A DNA stretch of 64,000 nt from Rhodobium gokarnense (GTDB lineage: Bacteria; Pseudomonadota; Alphaproteobacteria; Rhizobiales; Rhodobiaceae), in contig NZ_JAOQNS010000002.1 in the NCBI RefSeq assembly GCF_025961475.1, positions 248,001-312,000 on the forward strand, read 5' to 3'. Positions 35,032 through 43,287 of this stretch are shown piece after piece. Positions within the stretch are counted from its first letter, which is position 1. Every line of letters starts with the position of its first letter. The notes under the pieces are model-generated. The model was not told where the DNA came from. It did no database searches and was given only the letters and a program-made list of their open reading frames with translations. The position numbers and the translations under genes are program-made.

Positions 35032-35774
35032 GTGATTTGCCCCGTTGATGTGACAAATGCCGTTCACATTCCACTTTTGAATGAGTGTAGTTGTGAACGG
35101 CGACGGGTTGCGCATTTGCCTGCGCGAGCGGGTCGGAGGCTAGAAGAGGTTTTGCGGACCTGTCTTTGTCTTTAGTCAAATCCGGAAATGCTGTTTTCCG
35201 CTGCCAGCTCCGGTTCTCTGCGCTTCCTCCGAATCGCTGCGTCACTTTGGCACGGATGCAATATCAGGTAAATTAGAATGTGCTATCAAACTTTCTAAGA
35301 TAGGGTGAATAAGCCGTTGAAATTCATAGTGGTATAAAAAAGCTCCTGGTACCTGTTTTATTAAGATTCAACTTATGATTTTCGGGTTCGCGCCGACAAA
35401 AGGCAAACCCTGAGGCGACGCCACATCACGCATTTTGAATGTGCATTCTGTGCGTGCACCCAGGGCGCGAACCGCGGTCGCGCTCAGCACGAAAACCCGC
35501 TGGCCAGCAGCCGGAAAAAGCGCGGATTTTGCTGGAATACCGGAGTGTATAATGTGTATTTTGTCCGTCGCGGCGGGCCTGTTGCGGAGCCGGTTACCGG
35601 TTCGCGATGGCCGCGCGCGCTGATATCGCCGCAGCAGGCCGCGCGAGCGCAGTGCACGCCCCGCCGCCGGCCCGTAGCGTCCTTCCAGGACGATGGCCGA
35701 CGTCCTGGAAGAGAAGCCCGGTCGAAACAACGGGTTAGGGAAAATCGCGTGGTTCGGGCGAAGCGCGCCTTGCG
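35032..35774. other. 743-bp gap upstream of nosZ
   Basis: No supported gene. The part at 35240-35360 is markedly AT-rich for this genome, and a degenerate TTGA-type box lies at 35166-35179. The remainder (35360-35774) returns to high GC and lies behind the ubiE-like gene; nothing clear is seen there. Confidence 0.5.
35166..35179 (-). promoter_or_regulatory. FNR/Dnr-type box upstream of nosZ
   Basis: On the minus strand it reads TTGACTAAAGACAA, one mismatch from TTGAC-N4-GTCAA. It lies 135 bp upstream of the nosZ ATG, a suitable place for activation by FixK or the Dnr-like protein. Confidence 0.55.
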
Positions 35775-36536
35775 TCAGGCCTCAGCCTTGGTGGCGGCGT
35801 GGATCGCGGCGATACCGAAGAAGAGCCGCTCGATGTCCACCCTGGCGTAGCCCGTCGCCGTCAGCGAGGCGGCGACGACCTTGGGGTCCGGGAAGCCGGC
35901 GATCGATTCGATCAGGTAGCGATAGGCGCCGCGGTTCCGGGTGACGAGCGCGCCGAGCGTTGGGATGACAGTGCGCGAGAATGCCCGGTAGAGCGGCGCG
36001 AACCACGGCTCCGGCTGGGAAAACTCCAGGATGAAGAGCTGGCCGCCCGGAACGAGCACCCGGTTGACCTCGGCAAGCGCCCCTTCCGGCTCCGTCATGT
36101 TGCGAAGGCCGAAGGAAAGGGTCACCGCGTCGATGGAGGCATCGGCAAAGGGCAGGCGCTCGCCCTCCGCGGCAACGCAGGTGCCGGTGAGCTCCGGGCG
36201 CTGCTGCGCGACCGACAGCATCGCCGTGCTCGGGTCGCAGACGAAGATGTCGGCGTCGGCGACGCGCGCCCGGATGCGCTCGGCGATATCGCCGGTGCCG
36301 CCGGCAAGGTCGACGATCCTCGGCGCCGTGCCCCGCGCCGCCGCTGCGGCGACCGCCGTGCTTTCGGTCACCATGTCGGCGAACCGCGCCTTCCACATGC
36401 GGTGGGTGCCGCCGCTCATCAAGTCGTTCATCAGGTCATAGCGCGGCGCGATGTCCTGGAAGACGGAGCGGATGCGGCTGCGCCGGCCCTCCGGGTCGAC
36501 GGTGTCACGGCCGAAGGTGCGCGAAAGATCGTCCAT
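35775..36536 (-). CDS. UbiE/MenG-like quinone C-methyltransferase
   Basis: 253 residues with class I SAM-methyltransferase motifs: VDLAGGTGDIAERI (motif I), VDPST-type acidic loop, SFGLRNM (post II) and GGQLFILEFSQP (motif III). The N-terminal SVFQDIAPRYDLMNDLMS segment is typical of UbiE/MenG, which methylates the ring of ubiquinone or menaquinone precursors. It may be an extra paralogue, since true ubiE normally sits elsewhere in Hyphomicrobiales beside mutM/ubiB. The ATG at 36536 has a ggaggg site; an upstream ATG at 36602 lacks similarity. Confidence 0.82.
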   Translation of the reverse strand: MDDLSRTFGRDTVDPEGRRSRIRSVFQDIAPRYDLMNDLMSGGTHRMWKARFADMVTESTAVAAAAARGTAPRIVDLAGGTGDIAERIRARVADADIFVCDPSTAMLSVAQQRPELTGTCVAAEGERLPFADASIDAVTLSFGLRNMTEPEGALAEVNRVLVPGGQLFILEFSQPEPWFAPLYRAFSRTVIPTLGALVTRNRGAYRYLIESIAGFPDPKVVAASLTATGYARVDIERLFFGIAAIHAATKAEA

Positions 36537-36685
36537 GGCGGTGCGCCCTCCGGGCTTGGGGTGGCGGACCCGGCCGCGGCGAGGCGGCGGGCCCGGGACC
36601 AATCGATGCTCCGGCTGAGCTTATGGCAAAGCCGCGCGGGGCTGTCGACTGCCGCTGCGACGCATGCCTCCGGCTGGGCGGGGCG

Positions 36686-37900
36686 TCACTGGTTCGGCGG
36701 CTTCCGGCTCCAGTCATAGCCGTCGCGGCCGAGTCGGTAGCCGAGGGAAAAGAGTTTCGACATATAGTCGGTGTCGAAGATCTCGTGGCGCTCTTCCTGG
36801 AAGTCCTTCGGAATGAAGGCCAGGTAATAGTCGCCGTCGACCTTTTGCGAGAACTGGTAGATGCGGCCGAGGTCGTTGAGGCCCTGATATTTGATGAGGG
36901 TCGAAATCGACCGTCCGGCAATCGAAACGGTGCTCGCCTTCACCGGCTCCCATTCCGGGTCCACCTTGCCGTTCCAGATCACGTAGAACTTGATCTTCTG
37001 GTCGCGGCGCACGTGCTGGCGGACGAGTTCGCGCGCCGGCATGTCGAGCGGGGCCACGTAGATCTCGGTCGTCGCGCCGCCGTCCACATGCAGCTCCTCG
37101 TGCTCTGTGCCGTTGACGGTGACCGGAATGCGCACCGGCGGGAACAGCGCCGGCACCGAGGCCGACGCCAAGAGCACCTTGCGGAACAGGTCGAGCGATT
37201 GCGGCGTGTCCTGGGCCGCGATCAGCCCCATGTCCCAGACCACCGGGCGCTGGGCGTCGAGATTGGTGGTGACCACATAGAGCCGCCGGCCGGTCTTGTA
37301 CTCGGCGGCGACCTCGCGCAGGAAGTCGCGGGTGACGTAGCGGGCGATGATGTCGGCGAGCGGCTTGCTGTCGGCGACCGACGGGGACGAGCCGAGGATG
37401 CCCGACGCGATCGTATAGACGACCAGGTCGTTGGTCTTGAACTCGGTGTACATCTGCTTCAGGTCGCGGTCGTATTGCGGACCGAGAAACACGAAGGAGG
37501 CCATCAGCGCGCCGGTGCTGACGCCCGTCACCATCTCGAAGTCCGGCCGGTCGCCGCGCGCCGTCCAGCCGTTGAGGAGGCCGGCGCCAAAGGCGCCGTC
37601 CCAGGCGCCGCCGGAAAGCGCAAGCACGTCGAAGGTCTTCTCGCCCTTCAGGCGGTCCGAGGCCCGGTACTGCGCAACGCGGAGCCGCTCGCGCTCAAGG
37701 ACGTCTTTCGGCGCCGCATTGGCCCAGTGCCGGACCGGCAGTCCGCCGAGCGGCTTGGCCTCGCCGACTTCCGCTTCCGGCACCACATTGCGCGCTGCCG
37801 GCGTCGCGCAGGCAACGAGCGCGAGAACGCCGAAAGCGGCTGCGGCAATGCGCAGGAACGGCCGCCGCCTGCCGCCAGGCGATCCGGTGTCGGATGTCAT
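36686..37900 (-). CDS. Patatin-like phospholipase lipoprotein
   Basis: 404 residues. A lipoprotein signal ends LALVAC (C near residue 30). The patatin domain has the oxyanion glycines (LSGGAWDGAFGAG), the nucleophile GVSTG and the catalytic aspartate in DGGATTE, so the Ser-Asp dyad is intact. Proteins of this family hydrolyse lipid acyl esters; lipid anchoring suggests action at a membrane facing the periplasm. The ATG at 37900 has a gggggcc site. It is divergent from the PrpF-like gene and has no clear functional partner here. Confidence 0.85.
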   Translation of the reverse strand: MTSDTGSPGGRRRPFLRIAAAAFGVLALVACATPAARNVVPEAEVGEAKPLGGLPVRHWANAAPKDVLERERLRVAQYRASDRLKGEKTFDVLALSGGAWDGAFGAGLLNGWTARGDRPDFEMVTGVSTGALMASFVFLGPQYDRDLKQMYTEFKTNDLVVYTIASGILGSSPSVADSKPLADIIARYVTRDFLREVAAEYKTGRRLYVVTTNLDAQRPVVWDMGLIAAQDTPQSLDLFRKVLLASASVPALFPPVRIPVTVNGTEHEELHVDGGATTEIYVAPLDMPARELVRQHVRRDQKIKFYVIWNGKVDPEWEPVKASTVSIAGRSISTLIKYQGLNDLGRIYQFSQKVDGDYYLAFIPKDFQEERHEIFDTDYMSKLFSLGYRLGRDGYDWSRKPPNQ

Positions 37901-38064
37901 CAATCGGCCCCCATACGCTGCGCCTCGACCGGAGCGTCCACGCAACCGGCACTCCAAACAGGATACCTCAATATGCGCTTTTGGCTTACCCCGCAAAAAC
38001 CGCGTATAGCAGGAGGCGTTAACACCCGCTTGCGGCCGGCGGCCAGCCGCGCAAGGGAGGTCCT

Positions 38065-39162
38065 TTGACCCAGACCGCGATTCCCTGCCTTTTCATGCGC
38101 GGCGGCACCTCGCGCGGGCTCTATTTCGCCCGCGCCGACCTGCCGGCGGACCGCGAGACATTGAGCGCCGTGCTGCTCGCCGCACTCGGCGCCGGCCATC
38201 CGCTCTGCATCGACGGCATGGGCGGCTCGGAATCCGTCACCACCAAGGTGGCGATGCTGTCGCGCTCCGAGGAAGAGGGGACGGACGTCGACTTCTTCTT
38301 TGCGCAGATATCCGGCAACGAGCGCAGCGTCGACTACGCCCCGACCTGCGGCAACATCCTCGTCGGCGTCGGCCCGGCGGCGATCGAGATGGGCCTCAAG
38401 GCGCCGGACGGGGAGGCGACGTCGGTCGATATCCTTGCCACCAACACCGGCGCCCGCATCACCGAGGTGGTGACGACCCTGGACGGCAAGGTCGTCTATG
38501 ACGGCGACACCGCGATCGCCGGCGTGCCGGGCACGGCGGCACCGGTGCTGGTCAAGTTCCGGGGCGTCACCGGCGGCAAGACCGGCGCGATGTTCCCGAC
38601 CGGAAGGACGGTCGAGGAGATCGACGGCATCCCCGTCACGCTGATCGACGTGGCGATGCCGATGATGATCGCGCGCGCAGAAAGCTTCGGCCTCACCGGA
38701 TATGAGACCAAGGCCGAACTCGACGCGAACGCCGCCTTCTTTGCCCGCATGGAGCCCATGCGCCGGGAGGCTGGAAGGCGAATGGGCCTCGGCGATGTCG
38801 CCGGAAAAGTCGTTCCGAAGGTCGGCCTGCTGGCGCCGCCGCGCGGGCCCGCGCACCTCTCCTCGCGCTATTTCGTGCCCGATGCCTGCCATCCGAGCCA
38901 TGCCGTCAGCGGCGCCATCTGCACCGCCGCCTGCCTGCTCTCGCCCGGCACCGTCGCCGAAGGCCTCGGCCCCCCACCGCCCCCTTCGCCCGCCACGATC
39001 CGCATCGAGCATGTGATGGGGACGATGGAACTGGCGATGGAGTACGGCCACGATCCGGCCGGGGCGCTGATCGTGGACTCCGCCGGGGTGATCCGCACGG
39101 CCCGCCTGATCATGCGCGGTGAAGTCATGGTGCCGCGCCGCGTCTGGGACGGGTGCCGGTAG
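38065..39162 (+). CDS. 4-oxalomesaconate tautomerase-like (PrpF/GalD family) protein
   Basis: 365 residues, a two-lobed diaminopimelate-epimerase-like fold of the PrpF family. Typical segments are PCLFMRGGTSRGLYF at the start, GSESVTTKVAML, APTCGNILVGVGP and DACHPSHAVSGA. Members isomerise oxalomesaconate in gallate breakdown (GalD) or 2-methylaconitate (PrpF); the substrate cannot be told here. The TTG start at 38065 has a gggagg site 5 bp upstream. It ends 19 bp from the convergent regulator gene, and no gallate or propionate genes lie close by. Confidence 0.82.
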   Translation: MTQTAIPCLFMRGGTSRGLYFARADLPADRETLSAVLLAALGAGHPLCIDGMGGSESVTTKVAMLSRSEEEGTDVDFFFAQISGNERSVDYAPTCGNILVGVGPAAIEMGLKAPDGEATSVDILATNTGARITEVVTTLDGKVVYDGDTAIAGVPGTAAPVLVKFRGVTGGKTGAMFPTGRTVEEIDGIPVTLIDVAMPMMIARAESFGLTGYETKAELDANAAFFARMEPMRREAGRRMGLGDVAGKVVPKVGLLAPPRGPAHLSSRYFVPDACHPSHAVSGAICTAACLLSPGTVAEGLGPPPPPSPATIRIEHVMGTMELAMEYGHDPAGALIVDSAGVIRTARLIMRGEVMVPRRVWDGCR

Positions 39163-39181
39163 TATAAAGAGTGTGCTGGCC

Positions 39182-40222
39182 TCAGCGCGCCGCGGCGTCG
39201 GACCGCCGGGTCGCCCGCGGGCTTTCGCCGTAGCGCGCCCGATAGCAGCGCGAAAAGGCGGTCGCCGAGTGGAAGCCCGTCGCCGCGGCGATGTCCGCGA
39301 CGGGAACCCGGGTCTCGATGACGAGCCGCCGCGCGCTGTTCAGCCTCAGCGCCTGGTAATGGGTGTGCGGGCTGACGCCGAGGGAGCGCTGGAAGAGGGT
39401 CTGCAGGTGCCGCGCCGTCACGCCGACCCGGCGGGCGAGTTTCGTCAGCGGCAATGGCGTGTCGATGGTCTCCTCCATCAGCGCCGCCGCCTCGGCGACC
39501 CGCGCATCGATCAGCCGCAGATTGCCGATGGAGGGCGTGTGCGCCGTCGCCGCCGCCGTTCCCGCCGGGTCGTAGATGAACTGCCGCGAGACCTCCAGCG
39601 CCAGCGTGTAGCCCTGGCGCCGGCGGACCAGTTCCAGCATCAGGTCGAGGGTCGGCAGCGGTCCGCCGGTGGTGATCCGCCGCCCGTCGACGACAAAGCG
39701 CTCGCGCACCAGGTGGACCTCCGGAAAGTGCCGCTCGAACGCCTCGAAATCCTCCCAGTGGGTGGTCGCCCGGCGCCCGTTGAGGAGACCCGATGCGGCG
39801 AGCACCCAGCCGCCCGTCTCCGCGCCGACGAGCGCGATGCGGTGCCGCGCGGCCGTTGCGAGCTGCCGGCGCAGCGTTGCCGTCGCCTGGGTCTCCCAGC
39901 CATAGCTGGCAACGACGACCAGCGCGGCGGTCCCGTCGGCGGGCTCGAACCGGCCGTCCACCGGGATCGGCAGTCCGCTCGCCGTCGGCACCGGTTCGCC
40001 GTCCGGGCTGAGCAGGCGCCAGCGATAGAGTTGCTGGCCGGCGAGCCGGTTGGCCGCCCTGAGCGGCTCGATGACGGCGGCGATGAGGATCAGCGTCGCC
40101 TCCGGCAGCACCAGGATATCGAGGTCCAGCGGGTCGTCACCGTTCTTTGAAAGGGCATCATCGAACACGGCAAAGTGCCTCGCTCGTTCCGAAAAAGACA
40201 GAAATCCTTCTGAAAATATCAT
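39182..40222 (-). CDS. GlxA-family AraC regulator (CdhR-like)
   Basis: 346 residues: an N-terminal DJ-1/PfpI-like domain (about 25-190) and a C-terminal AraC pair of HTHs (about 240-340; [15 protein letters not shown] and [25 protein letters not shown]). The usual cysteine nucleophile position reads GAETGGW, so the first domain is sensory rather than enzymatic. CdhR, which controls carnitine catabolism in Pseudomonas, has this architecture. The gene is divergent from the BKACE gene of a carnitine locus, so that role is likely. The ATG at 40222 has cagg 6 bp upstream; an ATG at 40231 is possible. Confidence 0.85.
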   Translation of the reverse strand: MIFSEGFLSFSERARHFAVFDDALSKNGDDPLDLDILVLPEATLILIAAVIEPLRAANRLAGQQLYRWRLLSPDGEPVPTASGLPIPVDGRFEPADGTAALVVVASYGWETQATATLRRQLATAARHRIALVGAETGGWVLAASGLLNGRRATTHWEDFEAFERHFPEVHLVRERFVVDGRRITTGGPLPTLDLMLELVRRRQGYTLALEVSRQFIYDPAGTAAATAHTPSIGNLRLIDARVAEAAALMEETIDTPLPLTKLARRVGVTARHLQTLFQRSLGVSPHTHYQALRLNSARRLVIETRVPVADIAAATGFHSATAFSRCYRARYGESPRATRRSDAAAR

Positions 40223-40231
40223 GCATGACAT

Positions 40232-40325
40232 GCCTGCGCGATGTCACTCTCTTCGCCAATCGCATCGTGCCTGCTGGTGTTGTCCGCCGGATCGGTGCGC
40301 CAATGAACAGCGAAAAAGGAACGCC
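40232..40325. promoter_or_regulatory. Divergent promoter region, CdhR-like gene / BKACE gene
   Basis: A 94-bp divergent gap probably holding both promoters and the operator of the CdhR-like protein. No clean dyad is obvious apart from an atgcatgacatgc stretch overlapping the regulator start. Confidence 0.4.
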
Positions 40326-41228
40326 ATGCCGCTCGCCATGAACCGGGAGGTCTTCATCACCTGTGCCGTCACCGGCGCCGGCGACACCACCGCCAAATCC
40401 GACAAGGTGCCCGTCACTCCAAAGGAGATCGCCGAGGCCGGCATCGAGGCGGCAAGGGCCGGGGCCGCCGTCGTCCACTGCCATGTCCGCGATCCGGAGA
40501 CCGGCGCTGCGGCGCGCGACCCGGCGCTCTATCGCGAGGTCGTCGACCGCATCCGCTCGTCGGACGTGGACGTCGTCATCAACCTGACGGCCGGCATGGG
40601 CGGCGATCTCGTCCTCGGCGGCGTGGAGAACCCGCTGCCGCTCAATGATGCCGGCACCGACATGGCCGGCGCCACGGAACGCCTCGCCCACATAAGCGAT
40701 TGCCTGCCGGAGATCTGCACGCTCGATTGCGGCACCATGAACTTCAGCGTCGGCGACTACATCATGGCCAACACCCCGGACATGCTGCGCGAAATGGGCC
40801 GGCAGATGACGGACCTCGGGGTGAAGCCCGAGATCGAGGCCTTCGATACGGGCCATCTCTGGTTCGCAAAACAGCTCGCCGAGGAGGGGATCATCGAGGA
40901 TCCGGTCCTCGTCCAGCTCTGCATGGGCGTTCCCTGGGGCGCGCCCGACGATCTCAACACGTTCCTGGCGATGGTCAACAACCTGCCCGAAAGCTGGACG
41001 TTCTCCGCCTTTTCCATCGGCCGCAACGCGCTTGCGTACCCGGCCGCGGCGGTGCTTGCCGGCGGCAACGTCCGGGTCGGGCTGGAGGACAACATCTACC
41101 TGTCGAAGGGCGTCTTTGCGTCCAACGGCCAGCTTGTCGAAAAGGCCGTGCAGGTGGTGGAAGGCATGGGCGCGGCGATCATCGGCCCGGACGAGGTGCG
41201 AAAGCGCCTCAAGCTGACGAAGCGGTAG
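40326..41228 (+). CDS. BKACE-family beta-keto acid cleavage enzyme (3-dehydrocarnitine:acetyl-CoA, CdhC-like)
   Basis: 300 residues of the beta-keto acid cleavage family (TIM barrel). The zinc ligands H51 and H53 lie in [19 protein letters not shown] near the C-terminus is the third-metal-ligand region. These enzymes cleave a beta-keto acid with acetyl-CoA to acetoacetate plus a new CoA ester. In carnitine use, CdhC turns 3-dehydrocarnitine into betainyl-CoA and acetoacetate. The neighbouring carnitine dehydrogenase/thioesterase and CdhR-like regulator support that substrate. The ATG at 40326 follows aaagga. Confidence 0.9.
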   Translation: MPLAMNREVFITCAVTGAGDTTAKSDKVPVTPKEIAEAGIEAARAGAAVVHCHVRDPETGAAARDPALYREVVDRIRSSDVDVVINLTAGMGGDLVLGGVENPLPLNDAGTDMAGATERLAHISDCLPEICTLDCGTMNFSVGDYIMANTPDMLREMGRQMTDLGVKPEIEAFDTGHLWFAKQLAEEGIIEDPVLVQLCMGVPWGAPDDLNTFLAMVNNLPESWTFSAFSIGRNALAYPAAAVLAGGNVRVGLEDNIYLSKGVFASNGQLVEKAVQVVEGMGAAIIGPDEVRKRLKLTKR

Positions 41229-41281
41229 GGGCACCCCATGCATCCCGATCATCGGCCTTTGGCGAGCATGGATAGCGGCAG

Positions 41282-41309
41282 AAATTTGCGTGCTGCATGC
41301 AATTTTTTA
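41282..41309 (+). terminator. Possible terminator after the BKACE gene
   Basis: aaatttgc and gcaatttt can pair with one mismatch across a 9-nt loop and are followed by a run of T. It lies about 55 bp past the stop. The stem is AT-rich, so it may be weak. Confidence 0.35.
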
Positions 41310-41330
41310 TCCAGGCCGGCCGCCCTCCCT

Positions 41331-41634
41331 GTCGTCGTCCCGGGCGGTCCGACACGCTTCCTCGTCGTGCCGTGCGGAGGGAAGCGGAGATCCGGTATCC
41401 ATTGCCCGCCTCGACACGGTTGCCCGTCGCGACCGTTTGCTGGATTGCCGCGTCGGCCTGCCGGCCTCCTCGCAATGACATTGAAAACACAGAAGAAACA
41501 CAACCAAGGCCGTCATTGCGAGCGAAGCGAAGCAATCCAGAACGCGACGTGCACCAACGACCGGCATGCCATGCGGCCCGGGGCATTAGACCCCGGGTCT
41601 CCGCTGCGCTCCGCCCGGGGTGACGGGAGAGGGG
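41331..41634. repeat. Composite of dispersed repeats A and B
   Basis: A family B left half (about 41331-41410), two inverted family A halves (41440-41479 CTGGATTGC...GCAATGAC and 41511-41540 GTCATTGCGAG...CAATCCAG) and a family B right half ending GGGGTGACGGGAG at 41634. The block splits the BKACE gene from the carnitine dehydrogenase gene, both on the plus strand. Confidence 0.7.
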
Positions 41635-41644
41635 AGGCCGCCCC

Positions 41645-43132
41645 ATGCACCGGATAACGAAGGCCGCCTGCGTCGGCGGCGGCGTCATCGGCGGCGGCTG
41701 GGCCGCCCGGTTCCTGCTCTCCGGCCACGACGTCGCCGTCTACGACCCGCACCCGGACTGCCGGCGCCTGGTCGAGACGGTGCTCGCCAACGCGACCCGC
41801 GCCTATGGCCGGCTGACCATGGCCCCGCTGCCGAAGCCCGGCACGCTGACCTTCGCCGGATCGCTGGAAGAAGCCGTCGCCGAGACCCAGTGGGTGCAGG
41901 AAAGCGTGCCCGAACGGCTCGATCTCAAACGATCCGTGCTCACCGAGATCGACGCCGCCGCGCCCGAAGACGCGATCATCGGCTCATCGACATCGGGCCT
42001 TTTGCCGAGCGACCTCCAGCGCGACATGGCGCACCCTGAGCGCTTCTTCGTCGCCCACCCCTTCAATCCCGTCTATCTGGTGCCGCTGGTCGAGATTGTC
42101 GGCGGCAAAGGAACTAGCCCGGATGCCATCGCCCGCGCGAAAAAACTGCTCGGCGAGATCGGCATGAAGGGCGTTGCCATCGAGCACGAGATCGAGGCCT
42201 TCGTGGCCGACCGGCTGATGGAGGCGCTGTGGCGCGAGGCCCTGTGGCTGGTCAATGACGGCGTCGCCACGGTCACCGAAATCGACGACATCATGCGCTA
42301 CGGCTTCGGGCTCAGATGGGCGCAGATGGGCCTCTTCCAGACCTATCGGATCGCCGGCGGCGAGGCCGGCATGCGCCACTTCCTGCACCAGTTCGGCCCG
42401 GCCCTGAAATGGCCCTGGACCAAGCTGATGGACGTCCCGGACCTCACCGAAGACCTCATCGACCGCATCGCCGCCCAGAGCGACGAGCAGGCCGGAGACC
42501 TGACGATCCGCGATCTCGAACGCATCCGCGACGACAACCTCGTTGCCATCCTGCAGGCCCTGAAGGCCGGCAATGACGGCGCCGGCTGGGGAGCCGGGGC
42601 GCTCCTGAAGGATTTCGAGGCGCGGCTGCAGTCCGAGGCCCCAAGGCCGGAGCTCGATCTCACCGGCCCCTTGCGCCTAGTCGAGACAACCGTCGGCCCT
42701 GCCTGGATCGACTACAACGGCCACATGACCGAGCACCGCTACCTGCAGCTCTTTGGCGACACCACCGACGGGCTGTTGCGCCTCATCGGCGTCGATGCCG
42801 ACTATGTGGCAAAGGGGACGAGCTACTACACGGTGGAGACCCATATCCGCCACCTCGGCGAGGCGAAGCTGGGTGAGCGGCTCGACACCACCTGCCAGGT
42901 GATCGCGGCCGACGACAAGCGCCTGCACGTCTTCCACACCATCCGGCATTGCGTGAGCGACCGCATCGTCGCGACGGCCGAGCAGATGCTGCTCCACGTC
43001 GATACCGAAGCGGGACGGGCAACGCCCGCGCCGCGCGCCGTGCTGGATCGGCTGGAACCGATCGCCCGCGCCCATGCGGCTCTTCCGGAGCCGGGCGGTT
43101 TCGGGCGCAAGGTCGGTGCGGCAAAGGGGTGA
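41645..43132 (+). CDS. lcdH: L-carnitine dehydrogenase fused to betainyl-CoA thioesterase
   Basis: 495 residues in two parts. Residues 1-320 are a 3-hydroxyacyl-CoA-dehydrogenase-like NAD enzyme: GGGVIGGGWAARF nucleotide motif, SSTSGLLPS and HPFNPVYLVPLVEIV. Residues 340-480 are a hotdog thioesterase (WIDYNGHMTEHRYLQLF). The first part oxidises L-carnitine to 3-dehydrocarnitine; the second hydrolyses betainyl-CoA to glycine betaine and CoA, the step after the BKACE enzyme. The fusion is known from rhizobial LcdH, whereas Pseudomonas has separate CdhA and CdhB. The start is ATG 41645 directly after repeat block B. Confidence 0.92.
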   Translation: MHRITKAACVGGGVIGGGWAARFLLSGHDVAVYDPHPDCRRLVETVLANATRAYGRLTMAPLPKPGTLTFAGSLEEAVAETQWVQESVPERLDLKRSVLTEIDAAAPEDAIIGSSTSGLLPSDLQRDMAHPERFFVAHPFNPVYLVPLVEIVGGKGTSPDAIARAKKLLGEIGMKGVAIEHEIEAFVADRLMEALWREALWLVNDGVATVTEIDDIMRYGFGLRWAQMGLFQTYRIAGGEAGMRHFLHQFGPALKWPWTKLMDVPDLTEDLIDRIAAQSDEQAGDLTIRDLERIRDDNLVAILQALKAGNDGAGWGAGALLKDFEARLQSEAPRPELDLTGPLRLVETTVGPAWIDYNGHMTEHRYLQLFGDTTDGLLRLIGVDADYVAKGTSYYTVETHIRHLGEAKLGERLDTTCQVIAADDKRLHVFHTIRHCVSDRIVATAEQMLLHVDTEAGRATPAPRAVLDRLEPIARAHAALPEPGGFGRKVGAAKG

Positions 43133-43287
43133 CGAGGCGTCTCCCGCCGCAGCGCCGGCGAACGGCGCGTTGCAAGGCACTGGACGGATGCCGTCGCGCA
43201 ATCGACAGTATCCGTCGAGCCCTGCACAACGCCGGGTCGCGTTCGCCGCCACGGTGAACGCCGCACGCCAGCCAATGGGGAGCCTTG

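Noticed and set aside
32458-35175. 905-codon open frame antisense to nosZ
   Set aside because: NosZ is unambiguous on the other strand; the reverse frame is a composition artefact with no motifs.
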